Below, in pieces: positions 1 through 12,600 of a stretch of DNA of 64,000 bases. The position numbers and the translations under genes are program-made. The notes below the pieces were generated by a model. That model was not told the DNA's origin, did no database searches, and saw nothing but the letters and a program-made list of their open reading frames with translations. Positions within the stretch are counted from its first letter, which is position 1, and each line of letters starts with the position of its first letter. This DNA comes from Granulicella sp. S156 (GTDB lineage: Bacteria > Acidobacteriota > Terriglobia > Terriglobales > Acidobacteriaceae): the NCBI RefSeq assembly GCF_009766105.1, contig NZ_LMUH01000009.1:337428-401427 (forward strand), written 5' to 3'.

Positions 1-25
1 GTCGCCGGACTTAGGAGCAGACATT

Positions 26-127
26 ATGTGGGACATCGGATGTGTTGTAGCCAGCATCGCATTTTTCATCATCGCCATCGCCTATACCGCCGGCTGTGAA
101 CGCCTTGCGTCGAAAGCAGGCAAGTAA
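26..127 (+). CDS. Small membrane protein preceding kdpF
   Basis: A 33-residue ORF with ATG at 26, preceded by a GGAG ribosome binding site (13-16). It is one hydrophobic helix (about residues 5-22) followed by a short polar tail containing GCERL. Its stop codon (125-127) directly abuts the kdpF ATG, so it is the first visible gene of the kdp operon. Small single-helix ORFs of this kind sit just before kdpF/kdpA in some other bacteria, which supports it being real. No function is known to me; a KdpFABC accessory subunit is only a guess from position. Confidence 0.6.
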   Translation: MWDIGCVVASIAFFIIAIAYTAGCERLASKAGK

Positions 128-214
128 ATGATCGAAACAATTTTGCTTGGCATTGTGGTTCTCGGCCTTCTCCTTTACCTTGTTTACGCGCTTCTACAGC
201 CAGAAAAGTTTTAA
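128..214 (+). CDS. kdpF: KdpF small subunit of the Kdp K+-ATPase
   Basis: A 28-residue, almost wholly hydrophobic peptide (start MIETILLGIV, end LLQPEKF). Length, single membrane helix and position just before kdpA match KdpF, a lipid-like stabilising subunit of the KdpFABC complex in the inner membrane. It follows the upstream small ORF with no gap and ends 18 bp before kdpA, so the genes are likely cotranscribed. It is too short for ordinary gene callers and is easily missed. Confidence 0.85.
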   Translation: MIETILLGIVVLGLLLYLVYALLQPEKF

Positions 215-232
215 CAGGACACCCTTAAGATC

Positions 233-2020
233 ATGACCGCCAACGGCTGGTTTCAAATACTCCTCTTCTTTGCCCTCGTGCTCGTCTGTGCGAAACCCAT
301 AGGCATCTACATGGCACGGGTCTTCGGACGCGAAAAGACGTTCGCTGACGTCATCTTTCGTCCACTCGAACGCGTCATCTACAAGCTGACCGGCATCGAC
401 GAAACCCATGAGATGCGCTGGACCGAGTATGCGATTGCAATGCTCGTCTTCAGTCTCGCCACGTTGCTCGTCACGTATGCGATTGAGCGCTTGCAGTACT
501 TTCTGCCGCTCAATCCACAGCATCTCGCGGGAGTTCCGGCCGATCTGGCGTGGAATACCGCGGTCTCCTTTACGACCAACACCAACTGGCAGTCCTATGT
601 GCCCGAGACGACGATGAGCTATCTCACGCAGATGCTCACGCTCGCGTATCACAACTTCTTCTCGGCTGCTGTGGGCATGGCCTTGGCTGTGGCGCTCATT
701 CGCGGCATCGCGCGCCGCGAGTCGAAGACCCTCGGCAACTTCTGGGTCGATACAACGCGCGCGTCGCTCTGGGTTCTGCTTCCTACATGCTTCATCTATG
801 CGCTCTTACTCGTCTCGCAGGGCGTAGTGCAGAACTTCCGCCCCTACGATCAAGCCAAGCTCGTTCAGCCTTTGACGGTGACGACGACAGGCGCTGACGG
901 CAAAGCCACGACGCAGACTGTTACCACGCAGAGCATCGCTCAGGGACCAGTCGCTTCGCAGGAAGCGATCAAGATGCTGGGCACCAACGGCGGCGGCTTC
1001 TTCAACACCAACAGCGCACATCCCTTTGAAAATCCAACGCCATTTTCCAACTTTCTGGAGATGTTCTCCATCTTCCTGATTCCTGCGGGACTCACCGTAA
1101 CGCTGGGCCGGATGACCAAAGCTCCCGCGCATGGATGGGCTGTCTTCGCCGCGATGGCCGCGCTCTTCTTTGTCGGCGTCTTTGTCGCGTACTACGCAGA
1201 GGCCAAACCGAACCCGCTGCTGCACTCCACTGCGATACACGTCGACCAGCACACCACGGCGGCCCAGCCCGGCGGCAACATGGAGGGCAAAGAGGTTCGC
1301 TTCGGCATCGCCAATTCCGCGCTCTTCGCCACGGTTACGACTGATGCAAGCTGCGGCGCTGTGAACGCCATGCATGACTCCTTTATGCCGCTTGGGGGCC
1401 TCGTTCCTCTGGTCAACATCATGTTGGGTGAGGTCATCTTCGGAGGCGTCGGCGCCGGACTCTACGGCATGCTGATCTTCGTTGTGCTTGCTGTGTTTAT
1501 CGCCGGCCTTATGGTCGGGCGCACGCCAGAGTATCTCGGCAAAAAGATCGAGTCCTACGACGTGAAGATGGCGATGCTCTACACGCTCATCTTTCCGCTT
1601 TCGATCCTTGGCTTCTCCGCCGTCACGCTGATGATGCCAAACCTTGGCCTGAGTTCGCTGGCCAACGGTGGCCCACACGGCCTCTCGGAGATCCTGTACG
1701 CCTTTACCTCGGCAACCGGCAACAATGGCTCCGCCTTCGGAGGCTTGAACGCCAACACCCACTGGTACAACCTCTCGCTCGGCGTCGCCATGTTGATTGG
1801 CCGTTTTCTGATGGTCATCCCGGTGTTGGCTATCGCCGGCAATCTGGCGAAAAAGAAGCTCGTTCCGCCTTCCCCTGGAACCTTCCCGGTGCATACGCCG
1901 CTCTTCACGGTGCTGCTCATCGGCACGATCCTCATTGTCGGCGCGTTGACCTTCTTCCCGGCGCTTTCGCTTGGTCCGGTTCTCGAGCACCTGCTCCTCC
2001 AGGCTGGAAAGGCCTACTAA
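233..2020 (+). CDS. kdpA: KdpA K+-binding channel-like subunit
   Basis: A 595-residue polytopic membrane protein that binds and translocates K+ in the high-affinity KdpFABC pump. It shows the four degenerate selectivity-filter regions of the superfamily of K+ transporters, including the segments [38 protein letters not shown] and [13 protein letters not shown]. Length is near the usual 560-600. The ATG at 233 is taken because it gives a standard N-terminus running straight into the first helix. The gene is followed 10 bp later by kdpB, with which it forms the catalytic complex. Normally the operon is induced by K+ limitation through KdpDE, but no kdpD or kdpE is visible here. Confidence 0.97.
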   Translation: MTANGWFQILLFFALVLVCAKPIGIYMARVFGREKTFADVIFRPLERVIYKLTGIDETHEMRWTEYAIAMLVFSLATLLVTYAIERLQYFLPLNPQHLAGVPADLAWNTAVSFTTNTNWQSYVPETTMSYLTQMLTLAYHNFFSAAVGMALAVALIRGIARRESKTLGNFWVDTTRASLWVLLPTCFIYALLLVSQGVVQNFRPYDQAKLVQPLTVTTTGADGKATTQTVTTQSIAQGPVASQEAIKMLGTNGGGFFNTNSAHPFENPTPFSNFLEMFSIFLIPAGLTVTLGRMTKAPAHGWAVFAAMAALFFVGVFVAYYAEAKPNPLLHSTAIHVDQHTTAAQPGGNMEGKEVRFGIANSALFATVTTDASCGAVNAMHDSFMPLGGLVPLVNIMLGEVIFGGVGAGLYGMLIFVVLAVFIAGLMVGRTPEYLGKKIESYDVKMAMLYTLIFPLSILGFSAVTLMMPNLGLSSLANGGPHGLSEILYAFTSATGNNGSAFGGLNANTHWYNLSLGVAMLIGRFLMVIPVLAIAGNLAKKKLVPPSPGTFPVHTPLFTVLLIGTILIVGALTFFPALSLGPVLEHLLLQAGKAY

Positions 2021-2030
2021 GGAAACCCTG

Positions 2031-4070
2031 ATGGCAAACACACGTAAGCGTTCCCTTTGGGACACAAAGATCGTCGGCCGCGCACTGAGCGACGCCTTCA
2101 TCAAGCTGAATCCTCGCACGATGATGAAGAACCCGGTCATGTTCGTCGTGGAGATCGGCAGTCTGATCACCACGATCTACACCGTCCGCGACGTCATCCA
2201 GGCGCATCACACCCTGCGCTTCGACCTCCAGATCACACTCTGGCTGTGGTTCACCGTGCTCTTCGCAAACTTCGCCGAGGCGATGGCGGAAGGCCGCGGC
2301 AAGGCCCAGGCCGACGCTCTGCGCAAAGCCAAGTCCGACACCATCGCCATCCGCCTTCGCGCCGATGGCACAACCGAAGAAGTCCCCAGCCTCAATCTTC
2401 GTTCGGGCGATATCTGCCTCATCGTCGCTGGCTCCATGGTCCCCGGTGATGGCGAGATCATCGAAGGTGTCGCCTCGGTCGACGAGTCGGCCATTACCGG
2501 CGAGTCTGCTCCTGTAATCCGCGAAGCGGGCGGCGATCGCTCCGCCGTAACGGGCGGCACTCGCGTGCTGTCGGACGAGATCAAGGTCCGCATTACCTCA
2601 AACCCCGGCGAGACATTCCTCGACCGCATGATTGCATTGGTCGAAGGCGCGGAGCGTCAGAAGACACCCAACGAGATCGCGCTGAACATTCTTCTCGCTG
2701 GACTTACGATCATCTTCCTGCTCGCCGTGGTCACGCTGCAGCCGATTGCGATCTATTCAACGGCTCCTCAGACCGTCTTCGTTCTGATCTCGCTGCTCAT
2801 CTGCCTGATCCCGACGACCATCGGTGGCTTGCTCTCTGCCATCGGTATCGCTGGCATGGACCGCCTCGTACAGTACAACGTACTGGCGATGTCGGGCCGC
2901 GCGGTCGAAGCTGCTGGCGATGTCAACACGTTGCTGCTCGATAAAACTGGAACGATTACGCTCGGCAATCGTCAAGCAGCAGCATTCATCCCAGCTCCAG
3001 GCGTCAGCAAAGACCAACTAGCCGACGCCGCGCAGTTCTCCTCGCTGCCGGACGAGACGCCTGAGGGCCGCAGCATCGTTGTGCTCGCCAAAGAGCTCTA
3101 CGGCCTGCGCGGACGCGAGCTCCACGACCTGCAGGCGGAGTTCGTTCCGTTCTCTGCCACTACGCGCATGTCTGGCGTGAACATGGAAGGCCGCATCATC
3201 CGCAAGGGTTCTACGGATGCCATTGCGCGCTTCCTGCAGGAGCGCGGCGGCTCGCTGCCCGACCAGGTTCGCATCGATGTCGAAACCGTTGCGCGCTCTG
3301 GCGGAACTCCTCTCGTCGTCGCCGAGAATCGTCAGGCACTCGGCGTGATTCACCTCAAGGACATAGTCAAAGGTGGCATGAAGGAGCGTTTCGCCCAGCT
3401 TCGCGCCATGGGTATCAAGACCATCATGATCACCGGCGATAACCCACTGACCGCAGCGGCCATCGCCCGTGAAGCCGGCGTCGACGACTTTCTTGCCGAG
3501 GCCAAGCCCAAGGACAAGATGGACCTCATCAAGCGCGAGCAGGCCGAAGGCAAGCTCGTCGCGATGACCGGCGACGGCACCAACGACGCTCCCGCGCTCG
3601 CCCAGGCCGACGTAGGTGTTGCCATGAACACCGGCACGCAGGCCGCAAAGGAAGCCGGCAACATGGTGGACCTGGACTCCAACCCCACCAAGCTCATCGA
3701 GATCGTAGAGATCGGCAAGCAGTTGCTGATGACACGCGGCGCACTCACAACGTTCTCGATCGCGAACGACGTAGCAAAATACTTCGCCATTATTCCGGCG
3801 ATGTTTGCCGCGACGTTCCCGGTGCTGAACGCGCTCAACATCATGCACCTGAAGACACCGCAGTCGGCCATTCTCTCGGCGGTCATCTTCAACGCGCTCA
3901 TCATCGTCGGCCTCATTCCGCTGGCGCTGCGCGGCGTCAGCTATAAAGCTATGTCGGCTGAGGCGCTGCTGCGCCGCAACCTCCTCATCTACGGCGTTGG
4001 AGGGTTAATCGCGCCGTTCCTGGGTATCAAGATCATCGACTTAATCATCACCGCCATTCACCTGGCATAA
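2031..4070 (+). CDS. kdpB: KdpB P-type ATPase catalytic subunit
   Basis: A 679-residue P-type ATPase that hydrolyses ATP for K+ uptake. The phosphorylated aspartate is D304 in [13 protein letters not shown]. The actuator-domain TGES motif ([10 protein letters not shown]) and the hinge motif [20 protein letters not shown] are intact. The frame is open back into kdpA, but the ATG at 2031 after AAGGAAAC is preferred because it avoids overlap and gives the usual KdpB N-terminus ([11 protein letters not shown]). It lies 10 bp after kdpA and 9 bp before kdpC. Confidence 0.97.
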   Translation: MANTRKRSLWDTKIVGRALSDAFIKLNPRTMMKNPVMFVVEIGSLITTIYTVRDVIQAHHTLRFDLQITLWLWFTVLFANFAEAMAEGRGKAQADALRKAKSDTIAIRLRADGTTEEVPSLNLRSGDICLIVAGSMVPGDGEIIEGVASVDESAITGESAPVIREAGGDRSAVTGGTRVLSDEIKVRITSNPGETFLDRMIALVEGAERQKTPNEIALNILLAGLTIIFLLAVVTLQPIAIYSTAPQTVFVLISLLICLIPTTIGGLLSAIGIAGMDRLVQYNVLAMSGRAVEAAGDVNTLLLDKTGTITLGNRQAAAFIPAPGVSKDQLADAAQFSSLPDETPEGRSIVVLAKELYGLRGRELHDLQAEFVPFSATTRMSGVNMEGRIIRKGSTDAIARFLQERGGSLPDQVRIDVETVARSGGTPLVVAENRQALGVIHLKDIVKGGMKERFAQLRAMGIKTIMITGDNPLTAAAIAREAGVDDFLAEAKPKDKMDLIKREQAEGKLVAMTGDGTNDAPALAQADVGVAMNTGTQAAKEAGNMVDLDSNPTKLIEIVEIGKQLLMTRGALTTFSIANDVAKYFAIIPAMFAATFPVLNALNIMHLKTPQSAILSAVIFNALIIVGLIPLALRGVSYKAMSAEALLRRNLLIYGVGGLIAPFLGIKIIDLIITAIHLA

Positions 4071-4079
4071 GGGGCAGTC

Positions 4080-4661
4080 ATGCGCCGCAACATTATCACC
4101 GCTATCCTCTACACCCTCGTCACGACGATCATCTTCGGCGTCGCCTATCCACTCCTAGTCACCGGCGCGGCACAGCTCTTGTTCAAGGACAAAGCCAACG
4201 GCCAGCTCATCACAGAGAACGGAACTGTTGTCGGCTCGCACCTTCTTGGCCAGTCGTTCTCCGCGCCGACGTACTTTCACTCCCGCCCCTCGGCTGCAGG
4301 CAATGGCTATGACGCCGCCAACTCCAGCGGCTCGAACTATGCGCCTACCAACCAGAAGCTCATCGACAGGGTCAAGGGCGACGCTGCTGCAGCGAACGCA
4401 GATCATCCCGGCACCGATGTTCCCGTCGATCTGGTCACGGCGTCCGGTTCTGGTCTGGACCCGGACATCACACCGGCAGCGGCAGAGTATCAGGTAGCTC
4501 GCGTGGCGAAGGAACGCCACATCTCGGAGAGCGCCGTGCACGATCTCGTAGCGAAGCACACCCAGGCACGCCAGTTCGGCGTGTTGGGCGAACCACGCGT
4601 CAACGTACTGGAGCTCAACCTGGACCTCGATCACACCGCCCCGCTTGTAGCCGCGAAATAG
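4080..4661 (+). CDS. kdpC: KdpC subunit of the Kdp K+-ATPase
   Basis: A 193-residue protein with one N-terminal membrane helix (about residues 8-28) and a periplasmic domain, as in KdpC, which is thought to raise ATP affinity of the pump. Typical family stretches are seen: [20 protein letters not shown] near residue 58 and the [17 protein letters not shown] region around residue 127. The ATG follows kdpB by 9 bp with a GGGGCA ribosome binding site. It closes the kdp operon; a hairpin-rich repeat follows and then convergent genes. Confidence 0.95.
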   Translation: MRRNIITAILYTLVTTIIFGVAYPLLVTGAAQLLFKDKANGQLITENGTVVGSHLLGQSFSAPTYFHSRPSAAGNGYDAANSSGSNYAPTNQKLIDRVKGDAAAANADHPGTDVPVDLVTASGSGLDPDITPAAAEYQVARVAKERHISESAVHDLVAKHTQARQFGVLGEPRVNVLELNLDLDHTAPLVAAK

Positions 4662-4713
4662 TAGCGGCTAGATGTGAAGTTGGATTACCTCAAATGCTGT
4701 CATCTTGACCGGA

Positions 4714-4802
4714 GGCGGCGTCTTTTGCCGCCGTAGTGGAGAGACCCCTGTATTTTCGCCCGGAGCTGCATAGCTGCTGGCGGCAGAATGCAGGGGTCTT
4801 TT
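4714..4802. repeat. Palindromic dispersed repeat, possible kdp terminator
   Basis: The gap between kdpC and the convergent gene holds two inverted repeats. GGCGGC (4714-4719) pairs with GCCGCC (4727-4732). AGACCCCTG (4742-4750) pairs with CAGGGGTCT (4791-4799) and is followed by TTTT. The layout (outward-facing arms around a 'pppNNNN' core) recalls the dispersed palindromes elsewhere in this window. It could end transcription from either side. Confidence 0.5.
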
Positions 4803-4865
4803 CCTGCCAGGTGCGCTCTGTCGTCCATATTGAGCTATTGTCCCCTGTAGCGATACGAAACCGCA

Positions 4866-6605
4866 TCACCGATGCCACTGATAAACAACCGTCTGATGCG
4901 TAGCACCATTGGCCGCCGCAGATTGCGTAAACGTCTCGGCATCAAGATCCTGAAACGTAGTACTCAGGCTCGCTAGATTCTTCGAGAAGAACGGCGGCGT
5001 ATCGCCACTTTGGGTTGAACCACCGGCGCCATCCAGCAGGCCCGTCAGCCGCGCAAACCCCTCACGCTCAAAGCGATGGTCGAACCCCGCGATGGTAGTC
5101 GCTACCTTGGGCGCCTTGGCCGCATGTTGCGACGCCTCAAGAAACCGCAGCAGCGTCGCTTCATCGGAGGCAACGACACAGACGTTGCCTTGAACAGTCA
5201 TGGCAAGGCCGTGCATTCCAGCCAACGTTACCCAGCTCATATTGTTACGATGATGTTCCTGCCATGTCAGTCCGGTCTTGCCGACAGTGAGCCGTGGCGC
5301 CAACGCAGCACTGAGACTTTGTTGCCACGCAGTCTGGTCCCATCCAACTGACGAGGCGAGTACGACTGCCGTATGAATGGGCGCGAACACACCTTCGTGA
5401 GGCTGTGAGTCTGTTGCGGAGTAAGCCAGCATCGCCTCCGGATGCGCAGAGACAAGCAGATCATGTAGCTGAGAAAGAGCTGCGGAGCGTGGCTGCGCAA
5501 CGACAGAGGTCTCGTCGATGCGCTCATCCAGATTCGAGATATCGTTCGACGTATCGCCTGCGTCAGGCGTAGAGAGGTCGGCGACCGGCGCAACGTGTGC
5601 GTCGCGATAGTCGCTGATCGTGCGCGAGAGCAGTTTGTCCTCAAACTGGTCGAGTACAGCGGTGGTAGTGGGCTGGGCCTGTGCGCGGTAGACCCCGCTA
5701 TGCTCCGGAAGATAGTCAAGCACGGGAGCAAGATCAGCACTTGCAACTTCTTTGCCGGGGTTTGCCGCAATCAGAACGCGCTCTTCACGAAAGTTGTCCG
5801 GGGTGCGGTAGAGATCGCTCAGCGCAGTACTGTACTGCTTGAGGTCTGTAATGTTCTGCTGCACCCAGTAGCTGCGGAAGTAGGGCGTTCGCACGATCTT
5901 CGCCAGATTTAGGGTCATCCGCAGATCGCCGGGCTTTTCATCGCCGGCCGCCACGGCCTCTGCATACCAGTGCTCATGGACCAATGTGGCGTCCGCCGGC
6001 TGCTGCATCAACTGCAGCGCGCTCGCCAGCAGGTCCTCGCGAGTGGCCAACAGCAGATAATCGCCGTGTACGGCGAAGGCAACAGTCCGCGCTGGATCGC
6101 CATCTGTGCGGACGTAGAACGTGGTATCTCCCACCTTGCGCTCTTCAAACTTATCGCGCAGTTGCAGTAGCGGTGTTTTAGCTGCCTCCCCGCTAGGCAT
6201 TCGTGTGACGTAGAGGAACTCAAGATTGCCGATGTCGTACCACGCGAAGAGACTTTGACCTCCGGCGACCTGTTGCAGAAACTCCGTATCAGCCGGAAGC
6301 CCTGCAGTGGCGGCGAACTGATCTTGCGCCTCTCCTAGGCGTGAGAACAATCGAGAGCGCGAAAAGCCCGCGTAGTTATCGCTCTTGAGCCAACGCTTTT
6401 CTTCTTCCGAACTCGACCACGAGTTGAGCAGGGACTTGAAGTCTGGAGACTCGATCGCCAGTAGCGCCCCCTGTGGAGCGAACGCCGCTAACGAGTTAGC
6501 CGCTGACGGCTGTGCCTGAAATGCTTTGTAGGCCGCGGCTCCGCCGACTCCCAAAATTCCAATGCCCAGCACGATTGCGAGAGCTATACGAGATCGCTTC
6601 ATCAT
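4866..6605 (-). CDS. Membrane-anchored DUF3352-like protein
   Basis: A 579-residue protein with an N-terminal signal anchor (about residues 5-27, rich in I, L, G and A) and a large extracytoplasmic domain. The N-terminal portion (FAPQGALLAIESPDFKSLL) and overall length resemble DUF3352-type proteins, a family without known function; that match is from memory and moderate. The ATG at 6605 overlaps the stop codon of the upstream TPR gene (ATGATG/TGA), which implies translational coupling. It is the last gene of a four-gene operon with the TPR, VIT/VWA and beta-propeller genes. No enzymatic motif is visible. Confidence 0.7.
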   Translation of the reverse strand: MMKRSRIALAIVLGIGILGVGGAAAYKAFQAQPSAANSLAAFAPQGALLAIESPDFKSLLNSWSSSEEEKRWLKSDNYAGFSRSRLFSRLGEAQDQFAATAGLPADTEFLQQVAGGQSLFAWYDIGNLEFLYVTRMPSGEAAKTPLLQLRDKFEERKVGDTTFYVRTDGDPARTVAFAVHGDYLLLATREDLLASALQLMQQPADATLVHEHWYAEAVAAGDEKPGDLRMTLNLAKIVRTPYFRSYWVQQNITDLKQYSTALSDLYRTPDNFREERVLIAANPGKEVASADLAPVLDYLPEHSGVYRAQAQPTTTAVLDQFEDKLLSRTISDYRDAHVAPVADLSTPDAGDTSNDISNLDERIDETSVVAQPRSAALSQLHDLLVSAHPEAMLAYSATDSQPHEGVFAPIHTAVVLASSVGWDQTAWQQSLSAALAPRLTVGKTGLTWQEHHRNNMSWVTLAGMHGLAMTVQGNVCVVASDEATLLRFLEASQHAAKAPKVATTIAGFDHRFEREGFARLTGLLDGAGGSTQSGDTPPFFSKNLASLSTTFQDLDAETFTQSAAANGATHQTVVYQWHR

Positions 6606-9600
6606 GGTTGCACCTTCGCCGTGCTGGCCGTGAGTCGCGGCCGCACGAGCACAGTCTGTTCGACAGATTTCTGAATCACGGGACGCCGCGTCGCATTCTC
6701 CTGTTGGATCGTGAGACGCTCCTGAAGCCCATGGATGCGGCTTTCAATCTTCAACTTCTGTGCCTTATCGTCGGTCAATGATGCGGCCGTCTGGAGGTCT
6801 CTTATCGCCTGTTGTTCTTGAGCAAGATGCTCTTCCATGGTCGCCAGCATCAGCACGAAGTCGTGCTTCTCCGCCTGGCTAAGGGAAAGTACGGGCGCGT
6901 CGTCAGGCGAGGAAGAACCTTCTCCGGGATAGTAGGTGTGCTCTTCTCCGTCGTCCGTTGTATACGTATTGCTGTCGCTGGAATCCTCTTCTTCTGAGGA
7001 CGTGTCCTGAGTCACAAAGCGCAGATCCTCATGTTTGTTCAGCAGCAATGCAATAACGGTGTCTGCCTGTTCGTAGTGATTGGCCGCGATCTCCGAGCGG
7101 AAGATCTCAAGTCGCAAGGTATCAACCAGCGATGCAGGCGCTGTCAGGATTGCAGCGCGCAGCGTCGCAGTCCGCTGTGCAGCCGGAAGCGCATTCGATG
7201 CGGCGATGCGGCTATAGACGAAGTACGGTTGGTCTGCCTGCTGTGTGCCGGGGTTGGCGCTAGCCAGCAGCGTCAACTCCGCGCTGTTGAAGTTGTAGGT
7301 TCCGGGAATGGCATGCAGCGCCTCGGCGGCCGTTGCTCGGTTGTCGTAGCCAGTGTTGCTGCTCGCCGCGACCGCACTCAGGGCTTCGACTGCCGGAGCA
7401 GTCTGCTTTGCCTCGATCAGCGCTTCTCCCAGCCGTCGCTGGTAGTCCTGATCCCAGGGCGTCCCCTTTGACAGCTTCGTCAGCATGGGCAGCGCCTCCG
7501 TTACGTGTCCGGTCTTCATCAGCAGTTCGGCCGCGCTGTTGAGGTTCTCGTACAGGTCTCCTTGCAGCGTTAGCCTGTGCAGCAGGTCGAGCGCGCCAGG
7601 CACATCGTCCGTTGCAAGCCGGGCGTCAGCCAGCGCGAGATAATCTGTAGCCGCCAGCTCTTGTAGCGCTGTCTTCTGCTGAAAAACATACTCAAGCAGC
7701 AGGCGGCTGTTCGCGTCGTCGTGCTTCAGGCGCAGTTGGTTGGCTACGCCGGAAAGAGCCTCCAGGGAAGGCGCGCTCGCCGGGTCGTCCTTGTAGCTCG
7801 CAAGCAACTGTGGAAGCCTCGACTGCCGCGCTGCCAGCAGGAGCGCAATCTTCTCTAACTCTGTGTCTTCCCTCTGGGTTGCCGGAATGCTTTCCAGCAG
7901 ACGTTGTGCCTCGGCAACCTGGTCCTGTTGCAGCATCCACTTCAGGTACCGGGTCTGGATGGAGAGGACCTCGCTTTGAACTCCGCTTTCCTCTCCGGCT
8001 TTGGTCTTTGCCGCTGCGGACTGTGCTTCCACCTGCGCCAGTGCGATCTCACGGCGATAGACATTGCCCAGCAGTTTATGTGGGAACCACGATTCGGCTG
8101 TCAGGGTGGAGAGAAGGGAGCGCTGCTCCGTCGTATCCGCAGTCAGGGCAAGCACCCAGTCGATGGCCTCATCCTGCCCGTCCAGCGCAATATACGCGTC
8201 ATGTAGCAGCTCGGCCGAGCGATAGCTTCCATTCTTCCGTAGATACGATTCAAGGACGGCGTTCATCCCCGGTTTCAGCTTCGCCGCAATTTGATGATCG
8301 TGCGCATCGTTTGCGATGGCCGTGAAGCACGTCCAGAAGCTCTCCGGTACGGAGTGTTCGTCGATTATTTCGCGCAGCTTCGTAAGCGCCTTGCGCCACT
8401 CCGCAAGGGCCTCGTCATGATGCCCCTCCGTCCACAGAACCTCTGCAATCGTGCGATTCGGTTCAGGATCGGTTGGGTCAAGCTCTTCTACGTGGCGATA
8501 CTCGGCGATCGCGGCGTCATACTTATGCGCATCGACATAGGCCTGTGCCAGTGCAGAATAGCTCTCGCTGTTCTGCGGTTTAACCTCCAGTTCCGCCGGT
8601 AGATAGTCCTCAGGGTCGGCGTCGGGTTTCTCCGCTATCGTGCGCAGCACACCGTAGCGCATGGCATAGTAAAACCACGGATCGCCGGTAATTTGCTTTT
8701 CTTCATCCGGCTTCATCTGCAAACGTTCGCCAATCGTTCCGTTAGCCAGCGCAGCCTGGAAGGCCGCGTTGGTGCGTGGCGAGGTATCGGCGAAGTACAA
8801 GCCCAGCAGCGCATTCGTTGCATTGGCCCATACCGGAGACGCGGCTGCAGTCCGCGCGGCAACCACCTGATAGGCAAACGTCTTCGAGCCGTTTGCTATC
8901 GCATAGTTTGCGGCGGCATCCGCATAACTGCCTTTCGCGGCAGCTAACGGAATCAGCGCGGCAGGATTGTGTTGCAGCAGCAACTCGAACAGCCGCTGCT
9001 GGTGCTGTACATCCTGATGGCTTAGAACCAGCTTGCGCAGGTCGCGTGTCTCCGATGCAAAATCTCCCGCATCGCGCCACGCGCTTGCAGCCATGGAGAG
9101 CGCTGATGATTGCTTTTTGTGTGGCAAGGTTACCGCATACGCATCCAGCGTCTGCGCTCGGACAAGATTGTCCATGCGCTCAGCCTCTAACTCATTGAAC
9201 GGTTGGAGTTGTTGCGCTGCAAGATCTTTATCTGCACCAAGCAGTACATCGCGCCGCCACGTGGCCTCACGGTCTTTCAACTCTGCTGCTTGTGCAGCGG
9301 GAATCCAAACGTCGGCTACTTCTTTCTGTGACGCATTGGCGCGCTTCGTATCCAGAAGGCGGGCATAGGCGAGCTTTTCTTCCGGCGTATAGTAGTCCGC
9401 TGCCGTTGTGCTTAACTCCTGCACTGCGCGCTGGAAAGAGTTCTGCGCAAACTGTCTACGCTGTTCCACCAACTGTTTGCGCCACTCTGCATCCGTCACC
9501 GACGCAATGCCTTTTTCTTCTACCTGCTTGATGACGATTGCGGGTGACGAGGGCGACACATTGGCAGCCGCGCGTGCACGCTCCAGCAAGCTCAACGCCT

Positions 9601-12600
9601 CCTGCGCTTGGCGCTGCCGTCCGAGCAGATTCGCATATTGCACAGCGCCGTTGGCATTCGCCGTATCCGTCAACAACTCGTCTCCAGCGAGCTTCACCCC
9701 CTCGTCGCCGAACTTGCGCGCCTCGGCCAGCATGTCCCATTCTGTCAACTGCTCCGCGACGCGGAAGTTGTTCGCAGCCGATGCGGGACGCCCTTCGATC
9801 CATGCCGTCTGCAGCGCCTTCACTGCAAGATCGGCGCGTCCCTGTCGTGCGCGAGCCAGCGCGGCCTTTTCCATCCACTGGGGATCTTTGTAGGTGAGGA
9901 AGTAGAGCCTGTCATAGTCGGCACACACTGCCTCGAAGGCCTGTTGATGTTCTTCCAGGTCGGCCCTGGCTATGTACAGCTCCGGTCTGTCCTTGCGGAC
10001 CGCAATCGCCTTAGAGTAGGCAGCCAATGCACCGTCGTAGTCTTCGAACAGAACATCGACATGTCCGAGATCGATCGCGAAACGCGAGTCGCGGGGGGAA
10101 TCCGCCACGGTTTTGTTCAGGAAGGCGACAAGCTGTTGTTCACGGCTGTGTAGTCGCGCATACGAAGTCGCGTTCTGCAGGATGTCCGCATCTTCAGGAA
10201 ATGCGCTGATCAACGCAATGTGCTGATCGAGCGCGCCGCTGTAGTCCTTCAGATCGGTCAGTGCTGCGATCATGCCCTGGCGTGCGAGTGCGATCTTGTC
10301 ACGCTTCTCCAGCTTGCTCAGGCTGGAGCTCTGCAATGAAGTCAGAGTTGCCGCATAGAAGTCGCGCACGCCGGCCGCATCGTGTGCCTGCGTATAGCTG
10401 TCCGCATAGAGATGCAGATACTGCTCGTTATACGGATCGGCGGTGAGCAGCGGTTTCAGCAAAGCTCGCGCGCCTGCATAGTCGCCACTCTGGCTCGACT
10501 TCGCTGCGGCTTCTAATGTGAAATCATGGGCCAGTGCTGGGTTTGCATCATGCGATGCCTGCACCAGCGTAGCTACGGCGCGCTGCGGCTCTTTATTGTT
10601 CCAGTAGAAATCTGTAGTGGCGCGCACCACGCCGAGAATCTTCGTGTTGTCCTTATAGACCGCTTCGATAACACGCTGCGCGCTGGCAGTGTCCTTTTGG
10701 TCTTCATAAGCTCGCGCGAGCTGATACTGAAGCTCGATGCGCTGGACTGGATCTATCGCCAGCGTAATCTCGCGCTGCAACGCAGCCTGGTAAGCCAGTG
10801 GGAGCTGGTTGCTCTGGCTGAGCTCGGCGAGTTGTGCCGCGTCCTCTACACTAGTCGTCTTTTGGATGGCTGTCTCTATAGCGGGGCCGATGGCGTCTTG
10901 CTGCTGCCGGGCATTCAGTACATCGACCCGCAGCTCTAGCGCAGCCAGCGTCGGATGCTGCGTCAGGCTGCTGGCCGTAGCTTGATCGACAAGCTCGCCT
11001 GTCGCCTGTCGCGTGGCCAGTGTTAGTAGCCGCGCGCGTGCACTTGAACTAGGATCTTCCGACTGCGCCGTATCTGCTTGTTGTGCATCCGCTACGATTG
11101 CCGCCCGCACATACTCGGCGATGGCTCGTGCAAAGTCGCGCTTATTCTCGTAGATCGCGCCTGCTTCGTAGCCGTATAGTGCTGGGTTATGGAACTGCTT
11201 GCGCGCCGCCTCGATCTGCGCGACAGCGTCGTCGAACTGGAAATAGTCCCAGAAGACCGTCGCGGATTGCAGGTAGCCGTCAGACAAACCAGGATGCACC
11301 GCGCTCATCCGCCTCCAGTACGGCGCCGCCTGCGCTATCTGATGGTCTGCGGAAAGATTCAAGCTGGCTGCAGTGCTGTCGGCATACATATCGCCAATGG
11401 TTGCGAGCCTGTCGAGGTTCGCCGGATCAGCCTCCGAGAGATGCTTCTCGATAGTGACAGCATGCTCGATCTGCGCAGGATCGTAGTAGGCCAGCGAGCG
11501 AAAGACACTCGCGGCATCTTCACCAACCGCAGCATCCGCGGGATATAGCTGAACCAGGTTGCCCAGCAGAGGCGCGCTCTCTTCAAAGTGTGACTGCCAG
11601 AGCTGCAGCTGTGCCAGCTCGCGTGTAGCCGCAGGGTTCTGCTGTTGTGCGGCTGCGGCCGGCACCAGCGCCTCAAGCGAGGCCATCTCTTTGTCGAGGC
11701 CGTTTGTGCGGCTGAGGTAGCTGAAGAACTGTGCCTGCAGTTCGGGCGATTCCTGCCAGTGCTCGCGCATCAACTGCTCCCATGCAGCAGCGTCATACGT
11801 ATCCTTTGCCAGATACGCACTCAACAGGTTGAGCGTGAACGTAAGGTCGTGCGGAAAGCGCTTATGGGCATACAGATTGAGTTGCAGATACTCCTGCGGC
11901 CAGCTGGAAGAAACATTACCGAAGTACTGCTCAAGCTCTGTGCCCTGGAAGATATCGACGACCTTGTGCGTGAGTGCGTCGAAGTCCTGCTGCCGTTTCT
12001 CGCGCAGATAGAAGCGTGCGAGCTTGTCATAAAAGCTCGTATCGTTGAAGCGTGCGATCGCCTGTTGGTAGACCGCCTCCTGCTCCGCCGCGAGATTGTT
12101 CTGTTGCAGGAAGTCCGCGAGTCGCGCATACAGCAGCGGGTCGTTTGGATTGCGATCGAGCTCGCGCCGCAGAACGGCCAGGGCGGCCGGCAGTTCTTTT
12201 ACCGTTGTGAGCCGGCTAAGGTAGCGGTCGAGTATCTGCTTGTAGGCTTCAGCGGTGCCAGTTGTCGTAGGCGCAAACACTGGTACCGTAAGCGATTGCT
12301 TCAGCAGCGCGCTGGCCTGTGCCGCGGGTGTGGTGGTCGTTTGCGTGCCGCCATCACTGGCATTGCTCGCCTGGTCTTCGCTGGGCGTTGGGGTTTGAGC
12401 TGCGGACGTCGTCGCCGCACCTGCTGCGGTCAGCGGCATCCCTTGGAGGCTTGCAGAGAGTTCGGTAAGCAGCCCCTCATAGAGAGCGAACTCCGCCTTC
12501 GTATCGTTCTGCCGCGCATCGACGTCGGCTACCTCTAACGCCACTTCAAGCCGTTCCGCAGCATGAGGAAAGTCCGCGAGGAACTGTTGCCCGGCCTTTC

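Noticed and set aside
806-2173. 455-codon minus-strand frame opposite kdpA
   Set aside because: It lies wholly within well-supported kdpA/kdpB and its product is an arginine/histidine-rich mirror sequence with no family features.
11645-12538. 297-codon plus-strand frame inside the TPR gene
   Set aside because: An antisense shadow of the TPR gene; composition (Arg/Leu/Cys-rich) is typical of a reverse-frame translation and no start signal is seen.
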